NCBI GenBank assembly: GCA_947165795.1
Contig: CAMVBP010000080.1
Location: 1-8,705 of the forward strand
Direction of reading: 5' to 3'
Length of the DNA: 8,705 nucleotides
Source of the DNA: an uncultured Treponema sp.
GTDB lineage: Bacteria; Spirochaetota; Spirochaetia; Treponematales; Treponemataceae
Positions 1 through 6,510 of the stretch are shown here, piece by piece (position 1 is the stretch's first letter; every line of letters begins with the position of its first letter). The notes beneath the pieces were generated by a model. That model worked only from the letters and a program-made list of their open reading frames with translations, was not told the origin of the DNA and made no database searches. The translations under genes and the position numbers were made by a program.

Positions 1-444
1 CTTGTAATTCATCCTTTTGAAAATACTATTTTGTCTCAGATTCAAAACCGTGGAAAAATCTTTGAAGATCAGAATGTGCTGCCTGATTGTGAGATTAAAA
101 TCATAAAGGCTCCTCAGACAATAGCAGGAAACACAGACGGTTATTCTTCGTGGTTTGAAGCTCTTGATTCAACTAAGAAAAAAATTGATGAAACAGATTT
201 TGATGTTGCGCTTTTAGGCTGGGGCGCTTACGGTCTTCCGCTTGGTGCTTACATCAAATCAAAGGGAAAAACTGCAATTCATATTGGCGGTGCACTCCAG
301 CTTCTTTTTGGAATTAAAGGAAACAGATGGATTGTAAACGATGATCCTGTCATTCAGCTTTTTAATGAATACTGGACATATCCGCTTGATTCAGATACGC
401 CACCAAATTCTAATCTTGTAGAAAATAATACTTACTGGAAATAA
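1..444 (+). CDS. C-terminal part of a GT-D-like putative glycosyltransferase (5' end outside window)
   Basis: The frame is open from base 1 (first residues LVIHPFENTI) to the TAA at 442-444, so this is a 5'-truncated gene. A TTG at 31 would be an artificial start because the conserved-looking stretch VIHPFE lies before it. Visible are a pattern resembling PQTIAGN followed by a Trp-Phe pair, then a hydrophobic strand and glycine-rich loop (DVALLGWGAYGLPLGAYI) and a segment IHIGGALQLLFGIKG near the end. From memory, this pattern belongs to proteins of surface-polysaccharide clusters that are usually annotated as hypothetical. The ending resembles the C-terminal half of GT-D-fold domains (DUF1792 type), where a similar glycine loop contributes to nucleotide-sugar binding. 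The exact reaction is unknown. The following gene starts 2 nt after the stop, which suggests translational coupling. Coding status is near certain; the family is a moderate-confidence inference. Confidence 0.75.
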   Translation, partial: LVIHPFENTILSQIQNRGKIFEDQNVLPDCEIKIIKAPQTIAGNTDGYSSWFEALDSTKKKIDETDFDVALLGWGAYGLPLGAYIKSKGKTAIHIGGALQLLFGIKGNRWIVNDDPVIQLFNEYWTYPLDSDTPPNSNLVENNTYWK

Positions 445-446
445 AC

Positions 447-1421
447 ATGGAAGAAAAAAATCAAACAACAAATTCTTTTTCTGAATCTTCAATCCCTGTA
501 ATTTTTACTCATACAGGAAACGCAGTTTATCTTCAGACAGCCTTGCTTCAGGCAAAAAAAATCTGCGGAGACAATATTTTTCTTTTAGGAGATGAAAGTA
601 ATTCAAAAAGTCCGGTTCACCATGCGTACATTTCTGATTTAGAAAAATCGCCTCTTTTTGTTGAGTTCAAAAATCATTTCAAAAATCTTTCGCCGAACGG
701 TCACGATTATGAATTGTTCTGTTTTAAGCGCTGGTTTTTAATTCTGGAATTCTGCAAAAAAAATAATATTCAGGAATTTTTCTGTGTTGATTCAGATGTT
801 TTAATTTACAAAAATTTATATGAACTCAAAGACATACTTAAAAATATTGATTTTTCCGTTATAAGAATTACTGGAAAATTTGCAGGTCCGCAATGTTCAT
901 ATTTTAAAATTTCTTCGCTGGAAAAATACTGTAATTTTATTTTAAATTATTATCAGAATCGTTTTAATGAACTTGAATCCTTATACAATCAGTTTAAGAA
1001 GGAAAAAAATATTTCCGGAATATCTGATATGGTTTTACTGGCTTTGTTCTGCGAAGAAAATCCAGGAAAGTATATAGATTTTGATTACGATGTGAAAATA
1101 AAGAATTCACATAACCAGTTATATAATAATATTAATTTCAGCTTTGACGAAAACATCAGCTGTTCAGCAGGCTTCAAACTGAAAGACGGTATAAAATATA
1201 TTACATTCAAAGAATATATCCCATACTGTACAAGAGAAGATACAGACGAAGAAGTTCCATTCTACATATTACACTTTCAGGGCGCCGCAAAAAAATTAAT
1301 GGAAAAATACAGCACAATCACTAAGTCTGAAATTAAATCCTCGCCATACATGCGAACGCTCAAAATGAAAGAACGATTTAATTGTATTAAAAAGATCATA
1401 AAAAAAATTCTTCATAAATAA
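447..1421 (+). CDS. GT-A-like putative glycosyltransferase (324 aa)
   Basis: This is probably a cytoplasmic sugar transferase for the surface glycan. Residues 16-25 (IPVIFTHTGN), followed by YLQTALLQAK, look like the first strand and helix of a nucleotide-sugar-binding GT-A domain. Residues 111-120 (FFCVDSDVLI) hold a DSD triplet at 115-117 preceded by a hydrophobic strand, matching the metal-binding DxD motif. An ISDM segment at 192-195 and HFQG at 276-279 resemble late acceptor or metal-binding elements of such enzymes (inference). The C-terminus is Lys-rich (KKIIKKILHK) and could contact the membrane. There is no signal peptide or transmembrane helix. ATG 447 follows the previous stop by 2 nt, with a weak GGAA about 6 nt upstream, so translation is probably coupled. 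I cannot name donor or acceptor. No clear terminator hairpin with a long T-run follows directly. Confidence 0.75.
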   Translation: MEEKNQTTNSFSESSIPVIFTHTGNAVYLQTALLQAKKICGDNIFLLGDESNSKSPVHHAYISDLEKSPLFVEFKNHFKNLSPNGHDYELFCFKRWFLILEFCKKNNIQEFFCVDSDVLIYKNLYELKDILKNIDFSVIRITGKFAGPQCSYFKISSLEKYCNFILNYYQNRFNELESLYNQFKKEKNISGISDMVLLALFCEENPGKYIDFDYDVKIKNSHNQLYNNINFSFDENISCSAGFKLKDGIKYITFKEYIPYCTREDTDEEVPFYILHFQGAAKKLMEKYSTITKSEIKSSPYMRTLKMKERFNCIKKIIKKILHK

Positions 1422-1492
1422 TTAAAACGCATTTAAACGGCTCACGGGCTCACAGCGGGTGTCATTTGAAAAACAAGTGGCCGCCAAAAACT

Positions 1493-1697
1493 AAGATGTA
1501 ATTTTATAAAATAAATTTGAAAAAATGGCGCGAGGGAATGCAGCGTGGAGCAAAAACACTTTGTTTGTTGTCGCCGCGTAAGCGGCGAGTTTAATAGTTT
1601 CTATACCACAAACAACGTGTAGCGCATTATTGCGCGGTTTTGATCCACGCTGTATGACCGGAAGCCATTTTTTCAGGCATTTAAATATATTCATCTT
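1493..1697. repeat. Nested inverted-repeat element, foldable into a branched cruciform
   Basis: Several arms pair in nested order. TGAAAAAATGGC (1518-1529) is perfectly complementary to 1664-1675. Bases 1538-1549, containing CAGCGTGGA, pair with 1644-1655 (12 bp with one G-T). CAAAA (1551-1555) pairs with TTTTG (1638-1642). Bases 1557-1570 pair with 1606-1619 in 12 of 14 positions. Inside lie two separate perfect hairpins: TCGCCGC-GTAA-GCGGCGA (1571-1588) and GCGCA-TTAT-TGCGC (1622-1635). The result is a three-way junction on a long stem. The ends AAGATG (1493-1498) and CATCTT (1692-1697) extend the symmetry, and a further TGTCAT (1460-1465) and ATGACA (1721-1726) may do so weakly. The region is richer in G+C than its flanks. 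Plausible identities are a REP- or MITE-like dispersed repeat or a structured RNA; the second hairpin followed by GGTTTT could also weaken read-through transcription. Pairing is seen directly; the role is inferred. Confidence 0.7.
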
Positions 1698-1764
1698 CGT
1701 TTATAAATCCGCCTGACGCGATGACATGTTCATAAGACAGTTTTGAAACCAAATTCTCTATGAA

Positions 1765-1791
1765 TTGTTTTTAATATTGATTTGTGATAAT
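1765..1791 (+). promoter_or_regulatory. Possible sigma-70-type promoter before the cupin gene
   Basis: GATAAT at 1786-1791 resembles a -10 box and TTGTTT at 1765-1770 a -35 box, but the spacer is only 15 nt, shorter than the usual 16-18. Transcription from here would begin within a few bases of the ATG at 1800, giving a nearly leaderless message. This fits the lack of any Shine-Dalgarno sequence there. AT-rich DNA makes such matches common by chance, so the call is weak. Confidence 0.25.
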
Positions 1792-1799
1792 ATTAAAAT

Positions 1800-2216
1800 A
1801 TGATTAATACAATAAAAGATCAGAATGACAATGTTCTTGCAATAATTGTAAAGGCAAATTATGACAAACCTGGGATTTCTTTTGTAACTCCTGATGATTA
1901 TTCACAGCAGCTTGCATATATGCATCATCCTCAGGGACATGTTATTCTTCCACATATTCATAATGAAGTTAAACGCGAAGTCCTTTATACAAAAGAAGTT
2001 CTTGTAATTAAAAAAGGAAAGCTTCGCTGCGATTTTTATTCTCAGGAAAAGGAATATCTGGAATCTGTAATTATTGAATCCGGAGATGTAATTCTTCTTG
2101 TTTCAGGCGGACATGGTTTTGAATGTATTGAAGAAACAGAAATGTATGAAATAAAACAGGGACCTTATGCCGGCGAAAACGATAAAACTCGTTTTGAACC
2201 ACATAAGTTTGATTAA
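1800..2216 (+). CDS. Cupin-fold protein of polysaccharide clusters (138 aa)
   Basis: This is a small single-domain protein with cupin signatures. Residues 46-54 give G-x5-H-x-H (His52, His54), and E66 followed six residues later by G73 completes motif 1 with a longer than usual gap between HxH and the Glu. Motif 2 is approximated by G95 and the GGHGFE segment, where His105 would be the fourth metal ligand. Such ligands usually bind a divalent metal, which suggests a sugar-modifying isomerase, epimerase or binding role, but no reaction can be assigned. It is not an obvious FdtA/QdtA 3,4-ketoisomerase, whose typical motifs I do not see. The start at ATG 1800 gives the N-terminus I expect for this kind of protein (MINTIKDQND), although no Shine-Dalgarno is visible. 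It sits 20 nt before a sugar aminotransferase, so the two probably act in the same nucleotide-sugar pathway (inference). Confidence 0.8.
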   Translation: MINTIKDQNDNVLAIIVKANYDKPGISFVTPDDYSQQLAYMHHPQGHVILPHIHNEVKREVLYTKEVLVIKKGKLRCDFYSQEKEYLESVIIESGDVILLVSGGHGFECIEETEMYEIKQGPYAGENDKTRFEPHKFD

Positions 2217-2223
2217 AAATATC

Positions 2224-2230
2224 AGGCAGG
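2224..2230 (+). promoter_or_regulatory. Ribosome binding site choosing ATG 2237
   Basis: AGGCAGG precedes two in-frame candidates: GTG 2234 and ATG 2237. The last AGG ends 6 nt before the ATG but only 3 nt before the GTG, so the ATG is the better start. Confidence 0.55.
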
Positions 2231-2236
2231 TAAGTG

Positions 2237-3361
2237 ATGGCAGAATTTATACCGGTTTGTGAACCGCTTCTTGGCGGAAACGAAATAAAATATATAACAG
2301 AAGCTGTAGAGACTGGCTGGATCAGTTCCAGCGGAAAATATGTAACTCAATTTGAAGAAGCGTTTTCTAAATATTGCGGCGTAAAATATGGTGTTGCAGT
2401 TTGTAACGGAACTGTAGCAATTCATCTTGCTCTCGCTGCTTTAGGAATCGGGAAGGGTGATGAAGTAATCATCCCGTCATTCACTATGATTGCAACTGCT
2501 TTTGCTGTCTGTTATACAGGTGCTGTTCCGGTTTTTGTAGACGCAGATAAAGAAACCTTTAATATAGACGTAAACAAAATTGAAGAAAAAATCACATCAA
2601 AAACAAAGGCAATTATTCCTGTACATATTTTTGGAAATCCTTGCGACATGGATGCAATTACTTCGATTGCAAAAAAGCATAATCTTTATATTATTGAAGA
2701 TGCAGCCGAAGCTCACGGAGCAGAATTTAACGGAAAGAAAGCCGGAAGCTTTTCTGATATTGCAAGCTTCAGTTTTTTTGCAAATAAAAATCTTACAACC
2801 GGCGAAGGCGGAATGGTTGTAACAGACAGCGAAGAAAATTATAAAAAATGCCGCTACTTTAAGAACATGTGTTTTCCAGTTGATGCGCCTCGAGTTTACA
2901 GTCACGAAGACATCGGTTTTAATTACAGAATGAGTAATCTTCATGCAGCAATCGGTCTTGCTCAGACAGAAAAGGCTGATGAATATCGTGATATGAGAAT
3001 CAAAAATGCAAAACTTTACATGGAAAAACTTTCAGGTTGTCCCGGAATATTTTTCCAGAAAGATCAGGCAAACGGATTGAATGTTCACTGGATGAATACA
3101 ATCGTAATTAACCCATTGGAATATGGACACACTAAAGATGAACTTGTTGCCCACTTAAAAGAAAATGGAATTGATACAAGACTACTGTTCGTTAGTATGC
3201 ATAGACAAAAATCTCTAAAAGATTTTGGCTGTGACTGCAGTGGAGAATATCCAGTAACTGACTGGCTTACAGAAAATGGATTTTATCTTCCAAGTGCCTC
3301 AAGTCTTACAGAAAAACAGATTGATTATATTTGCAGCATTATTAAGGATTTTAAGAAATGA
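2237..3361 (+). CDS. DegT/DnrJ/EryC1/StrS-family sugar aminotransferase (374 aa)
   Basis: This is a PLP-dependent aminotransferase that adds an amino group to a keto sugar on a nucleotide carrier. The N-terminus IPVCEPLLGGNEIKYI and TGWISSSGKYV (about residues 27-36) are typical of the family. CNGTVAIHLAL (56-66) contributes to the cofactor phosphate site. EDAAEAHG (154-161) supplies Asp155, expected to pair with the PLP pyridine nitrogen. SFSFFANKNLTTGEGGM (177-193) carries the probable Schiff-base lysine, Lys184. FNYRMSNLHAAIG (228-240) is the conserved late block. Length is normal. The layout resembles perosamine synthase (RfbE/PerA type), but the sugar cannot be read from sequence, and no 4,6-dehydratase that would make a 4-keto substrate is in the window. 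ATG 2237 is preferred over GTG 2234 because of ribosome-binding-site spacing. Its stop overlaps the next start by 4 nt (ATGA at 3358-3361). Confidence 0.92.
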   Translation: MAEFIPVCEPLLGGNEIKYITEAVETGWISSSGKYVTQFEEAFSKYCGVKYGVAVCNGTVAIHLALAALGIGKGDEVIIPSFTMIATAFAVCYTGAVPVFVDADKETFNIDVNKIEEKITSKTKAIIPVHIFGNPCDMDAITSIAKKHNLYIIEDAAEAHGAEFNGKKAGSFSDIASFSFFANKNLTTGEGGMVVTDSEENYKKCRYFKNMCFPVDAPRVYSHEDIGFNYRMSNLHAAIGLAQTEKADEYRDMRIKNAKLYMEKLSGCPGIFFQKDQANGLNVHWMNTIVINPLEYGHTKDELVAHLKENGIDTRLLFVSMHRQKSLKDFGCDCSGEYPVTDWLTENGFYLPSASSLTEKQIDYICSIIKDFKK

Positions 3362-4377
3362 AAATAGGTGTTTATTTTCCTGATATCAGACCGGAATCGG
3401 GTGGGGCTGGTTCACTTTTAAAAACAATTCAGAATGAAATCCTTCTTTCTAAAGATGCAGAAAATGAATATATTTTTTTGTATCACGGTGGAAAAGCGCC
3501 CTTAATTACAAATTTTGAAAATTTTGATTATCTCAATCTTGACTGTTACAAAAAATCAAAAATAAAAAGATTTAAAGAGCGTGTAAAAAAAGCTCTTTAT
3601 CCAGACTGTTACAATCCGGGTGCTTTTGATTTTGCCGCCAAAGAAAATGACATTGATTTATTCTGGTTTACATCATCTTCCGAAGTTGATATTAACTATC
3701 CGTACATTTACACTGTATGGGATTTAGGTCACCGCAGAACTCCATATTTCCCGGAAGTTTCGCGTTCGGGCTGGCTTTGGGATACACGAGAATTTGCTTA
3801 TCAGAAAATGCTTTATAAAGCTTCTTATATTATCACGGGAAATGAAGAAGGAAAAAAAGAAATCCTGGAAAATTATCCGCTTCCGGAAGGAAAAATCAGA
3901 ATTGCTCCGTTCCCGGTTGCATCGTTCTGTCGTGGTAATGAAGAAAAACCTGATTTTGAACTTGCCGAAAAATTCTTTTTTTATCCGGCTCAGTTCTGGC
4001 CGCACAAAAATCATATCAGCATAGTAGAAGCATTAAAAATCCTCCGCGATAAATACAATCTTACTCCTTCAGTTTATCTTTCAGGAACTGACTGGGGAAA
4101 CAAAGATTATATTGTTTCAAAAATCAAAGAATACAATCTTGAAAATCAGATTAAATTCACAGGATTTTTAAAAGACGAAAACATGAAGTATCTTTATACT
4201 CATGCAACTGCAATTGTTTTTGCTTCGTTAATGGGACCTAACAATATGCCTCCAATCGAAGCAACCTTTTTGAATTGCCCTGTTATCATCACAAATCTTG
4301 ACGGTCACAAGGAACAGCTTGGCGATACTGCTTTATACTTTGACGGTTATGATTATGAAGACCTCGCTTACAGATGA
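3358..4377 (+). CDS. GT4-type glycosyltransferase, C-terminus lost to a frameshift
   Basis: This is a GT-B-fold glycosyltransferase of the group 1/GT4 type. The N-terminus MKIGVYFPDIRPESGGAGSLL has the glycine loop of the first Rossmann domain. YTVWDLGHRRTPYFP (118-132) is a typical acceptor-domain segment. FYPAQFWPHKNH (208-219) opens the second domain, and LMGPNNMPPIEA with CPVIITNLDGHKEQLGDTALYF (291-328) is the donor-binding block. E301 and E319 are present; the first Glu of the classic E-x7-E pair is replaced in this PSLMGP-type variant. The frame stops at TGA 4375-4377 just after DLAYR, whereas family members continue for about 55 more residues. That missing tail is found in the +1 frame from 4367. 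ATG 3358 overlaps the aminotransferase stop, with AAGGA a few bases upstream. The catalytic blocks are complete, so the short form could retain some activity, but loss of the final helix may destabilise it. Confidence 0.8.
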   Translation: MKIGVYFPDIRPESGGAGSLLKTIQNEILLSKDAENEYIFLYHGGKAPLITNFENFDYLNLDCYKKSKIKRFKERVKKALYPDCYNPGAFDFAAKENDIDLFWFTSSSEVDINYPYIYTVWDLGHRRTPYFPEVSRSGWLWDTREFAYQKMLYKASYIITGNEEGKKEILENYPLPEGKIRIAPFPVASFCRGNEEKPDFELAEKFFFYPAQFWPHKNHISIVEALKILRDKYNLTPSVYLSGTDWGNKDYIVSKIKEYNLENQIKFTGFLKDENMKYLYTHATAIVFASLMGPNNMPPIEATFLNCPVIITNLDGHKEQLGDTALYFDGYDYEDLAYR

Positions 4378-4531
4378 AAAAGAACGTGAAGCATTAAAAG
4401 CAAAAGAGAAAGTTCTTGCAAAAGAATTTGATTCAATAAGTTATTTTTCAGAAATCAAAAAAGTCATAGATGAATTTTCTAAGATAAGAAAAACCTGGGG
4501 AAAAGACTTCAGTTATGTTCAGAGGTGGTAA
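4367..4531 (+). pseudogene. Out-of-frame C-terminal remnant of the GT4 glycosyltransferase
   Basis: This frame reads LTDEKEREALKAKEKVLAK then FDSISYFSEIKKVIDEF over 54 residues to the TAA at 4529-4531. It matches what a GT4 protein carries after the D-L-A motif: a charged helix starting LxDxxxR, then the F-x-W/Y-x4-A-like final helix (here FDSISYFSEI). It is +1 relative to the main frame. No helical linker (about six residues of the type EKIxxL) separates DLA from LTDE, so a deletion of roughly 14-20 nt of length 2 mod 3 explains both the shift and the missing residues (inference). An upstream ATG in this frame at 4298 only reads through the shadow of the GT4 gene, so it is unlikely to make an independent protein. 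The next gene begins 2 nt after this stop, as expected if the tail was originally the true gene end. Confidence 0.7.
4521..4528 (+). promoter_or_regulatory. Ribosome binding site choosing ATG 4534
   Basis: AGAGGTGG ends 5 nt before ATG 4534. An in-frame GTG at 4525 lies inside this site and so is an unlikely start. Confidence 0.6.
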
Positions 4532-4533
4532 AT

Positions 4534-5322
4534 ATGATTCCAAAAATAATTCATTACTGCTGGCTTAGCGGAGATCCGTATCCCGAAAAAATTCAAAAAT
4601 GCATTGCTTCCTGGAAAGAAAAGCTTCCCGATTATAAAATTAAACTTTGGGATATGAACAGCTTTGATATAAACAGCGTGCCATTTGTAAAAGAAGCTGT
4701 TTCATTAAAAAAATGGGCATTTGCAGCAGATTACATAAGACTTTATGCACTTTGCACCGAAGGCGGAATTTATCTTGACTCTGATGTTTTAATGCAAAAA
4801 TCCTTTGATGAATTTCTTGAAAATGATTTTTTTACTGCCGTTGAATATCACCCGAATTGTGTAAAAGATAATAATACTCTTGAACTATTGAACGCTGATG
4901 GAAGTTCAAAAAATCCTGGTGAACGAAAACCTGGAATTGGAATTCAGGCCGCAGTAATGGGGGCCGTTCCTGAACATCCATATGTAAAAGAAGCAATGAA
5001 ATGGTATAAGGAAAATCATTTTATTCTTGAAGACGGAAAACTAAATAATGTATTTATCGCACCAGATGTTCTTGCGATGATTGCAGAAAATTACGGCTTT
5101 AAATATAAAAATGAACTTCAGAATTTAAAGGACGGAATGCTTATTCTGCCTTCAAATAAAATTGCCGGTGACCTTGAATTTGATGTAGATGATTCTACTG
5201 TTGCACTTCATCTTACTCTTAACAGCTGGAAGCCGCAAAGTAAAAATCCGGTTGCCGTTACAATAAGAAAATTAAAGGCCAATAAATTTATTCGAAGATT
5301 ATTTGGAAAAGAAGTTAATTAA
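4534..5322 (+). CDS. GT32-type glycosyltransferase with DxD motif (262 aa)
   Basis: This protein resembles the capsular/OCH1-like sugar transferases (Gly_transf_sug type). MIPKIIHYCWLSGDPYPEKIQKCIASWKEKLPDYKIKLWD (1-40) is the classic opening, with the IPKIIHxxW start and SWxxxxPDYxxxxW. WAFAADYIRLYALCTEGGIYLDSDV (61-85) holds the conserved A-x-x-A-D-x-x-R-x-x-x-L-x-x-x-GG-I-Y-L-D-x-D block, with the metal-binding DSD at 82-84. APDVL (about 180) and HLTLNSW (about 228-234) are later segments commonly seen in these enzymes. There is no membrane helix. It should transfer a hexose or similar sugar from a nucleotide donor in the cytoplasm; the specificity is unknown. It starts 2 nt after the end of the GT4 remnant frame and ends 18 nt before the dehydrogenase gene. 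Confidence 0.88.
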   Translation: MIPKIIHYCWLSGDPYPEKIQKCIASWKEKLPDYKIKLWDMNSFDINSVPFVKEAVSLKKWAFAADYIRLYALCTEGGIYLDSDVLMQKSFDEFLENDFFTAVEYHPNCVKDNNTLELLNADGSSKNPGERKPGIGIQAAVMGAVPEHPYVKEAMKWYKENHFILEDGKLNNVFIAPDVLAMIAENYGFKYKNELQNLKDGMLILPSNKIAGDLEFDVDDSTVALHLTLNSWKPQSKNPVAVTIRKLKANKFIRRLFGKEVN

Positions 5323-5340
5323 TTTTATGGGAGTAAAATT

Positions 5341-6507
5341 ATGAAAATTGCAGTTTCTGGAATAGGATATGTTGGACTTGCAAATGCATGTCTTCTTTCA
5401 AAAAATAATGAAGTTTGTCTTTTTGATATTTCTCAAAAAAGAATTGATGATATTAATAATTATACTTCTCCAATTAAGGATGAATATATTGAAAAATATT
5501 TAAATACAAAGCCTTCATCTTTACATGCGGCTAACGACCGTTTGGAAGCTTTTAAAGATGCAGATTTTATTATAATTGCTACTCCAACAAATTATGATGA
5601 TGAAAAAAATTATTTTGATACAAGCTCTGTAGAAGAAAATATTGCATATATTTCAGAAAATTTTCCTTCTGCAGTTGCGGTAATTAAATCAACTATTCCT
5701 GTCGGTTTTACAGCAAGAATGAGAAGTGAATATCCTAATCTGAAAATTCTTTTTTCTCCTGAATTTTTGCGCGAGGGAAAGGCACTTTATGATAATCTTT
5801 TTCCTTCAAGAATTATTGTTGGCGATATATCGGTTGAGGCAAAAAAGTTTGCTGAACTTTTAAAGCAGGGAGCAGAAAAAAAAGATGTAGAAGTTCTTTT
5901 TATGCAGCCGACAGAAGCCGAGGCGGTAAAACTTTTTTCTAATACTTATCTTGCACTTCGCGTTGCATACTTCAACGAGCTGGATACTTATGCAGAACTT
6001 CGAGGACTCGATACAGCTTCGATTATTCGCGGCGTTTCGCTTGATCCAAGAATCGGTGATTTTTATAATAATCCATCTTTTGGTTACGGCGGATACTGTC
6101 TTCCAAAAGATACAAAACAGCTCCGTGCAAATTACAAGGATGTGCCGGAAAATCTTATTACTGCAATTGTAGAATCAAATGATACAAGAAAAGCTCATAT
6201 CACAGATATGATTCTGGAAAAGAAGCCTTCTTGTGTTGGTGTGTATAGACTGACAATGAAGGAAGGCAGCGATAACTTCCGTGCCAGTGCAATTCAAAGC
6301 ATTATGATGGGCTTACGAGCTCATGGTGTAAAAGTTCTTGTTTATGAACCGACTCTTACAACTAATGATTTTAACGGCTATGAAGTTTGTAAATCTCTGG
6401 AAGCATTTAAAGCAAGCTGTGATGTTATTGTTACAAACCGCATGTCAGATGAATTAAAAGATGTAAAATCAAAAGTTTATACCAGAGATTTATTCAGAAA
6501 AGATTAG
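5341..6507 (+). CDS. ugd: UDP-glucose 6-dehydrogenase (388 aa)
   Basis: It oxidises UDP-glucose twice with NAD to UDP-glucuronate, giving an acidic sugar for surface polymers. The N-terminal Rossmann domain begins MKIAVSGIGYVGLANA with GxGYVG at 7-12. ATPTNYD (80-86) and KSTIPVG (116-122) line the cofactor site. SPEFLREG (139-146) and EAVKLFSNTYLALRVAYFNE (194-213) supply the conserved Glu, Lys and Asn. GYGGYCLPKDTKQL (248-261) contains the catalytic Cys253. The C-terminal UDP-binding domain ends VKVLVYEPTL and the rest. The length and compact form match the short bacterial type of the streptococcal HasB kind rather than the long animal type. A GDP-mannose dehydrogenase has the same overall plan, but the motif wording favours UDP-glucose. 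A GGGAG ends 7 nt before ATG 5341. Confidence 0.9.
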   Translation: MKIAVSGIGYVGLANACLLSKNNEVCLFDISQKRIDDINNYTSPIKDEYIEKYLNTKPSSLHAANDRLEAFKDADFIIIATPTNYDDEKNYFDTSSVEENIAYISENFPSAVAVIKSTIPVGFTARMRSEYPNLKILFSPEFLREGKALYDNLFPSRIIVGDISVEAKKFAELLKQGAEKKDVEVLFMQPTEAEAVKLFSNTYLALRVAYFNELDTYAELRGLDTASIIRGVSLDPRIGDFYNNPSFGYGGYCLPKDTKQLRANYKDVPENLITAIVESNDTRKAHITDMILEKKPSCVGVYRLTMKEGSDNFRASAIQSIMMGLRAHGVKVLVYEPTLTTNDFNGYEVCKSLEAFKASCDVIVTNRMSDELKDVKSKVYTRDLFRKD

Positions 6508-6510
6508 AAT

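Larger units (their letters stand above)
1422..1799. other. 378-nt intergenic region with structured repeat
   Basis: This is the only long non-coding gap. Bases 1434-1490 form a G+C-richer patch with a short tandem duplication of GGCTCAC (1439-1445 and 1447-1453). Bases 1493-1697 hold the nested inverted-repeat element described separately. Bases 1727-1799 return to AT-rich sequence and contain a promoter-like site. A minus-strand open frame of 67 codons (1491-1694) exists but lies entirely within the palindromic element and is not credible as a gene. I see no tRNA, riboswitch or attachment site. Confidence 0.8.

Noticed and set aside
1622..1645. Hairpin GCGCA-TTAT-TGCGC followed by GGTTTT as a standard intrinsic terminator
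   Set aside because: The stem is only 5 bp, the T-run is four bases and offset by GG, and the same bases are part of a larger fold; termination is possible but not supported as a separate feature.
1491..1694. Minus-strand open frame of 67 codons
   Set aside because: It lies wholly inside the palindromic element, has no ribosome binding site that I can see and no recognisable domain; the symmetry of the repeat explains the open frame.
1800..2216. Cupin gene as FdtA/QdtA dTDP-sugar ketoisomerase
   Set aside because: Length fits, but the characteristic sequence blocks of that family are not visible and no dTDP-sugar genes are nearby.
2597..2944. Minus-strand 115-codon frame inside the aminotransferase gene
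   Set aside because: It is the antisense of a well-supported gene, with a Cys/Phe/Ile-rich low-complexity look and no motif.
4298..4366. Independent start at ATG 4298 for a 77-residue protein
   Set aside because: Bases 4298-4366 are out-of-frame shadow of the GT4 gene; only the part from about 4367 onward is real protein sequence, the lost GT4 tail.
4360..4378. Programmed ribosomal frameshift in the GT4 gene
   Set aside because: There is no X-XXY-YYZ slippery run, no stimulatory stem and no internal Shine-Dalgarno at a fitting distance, and residues of the expected linker helix are missing altogether.
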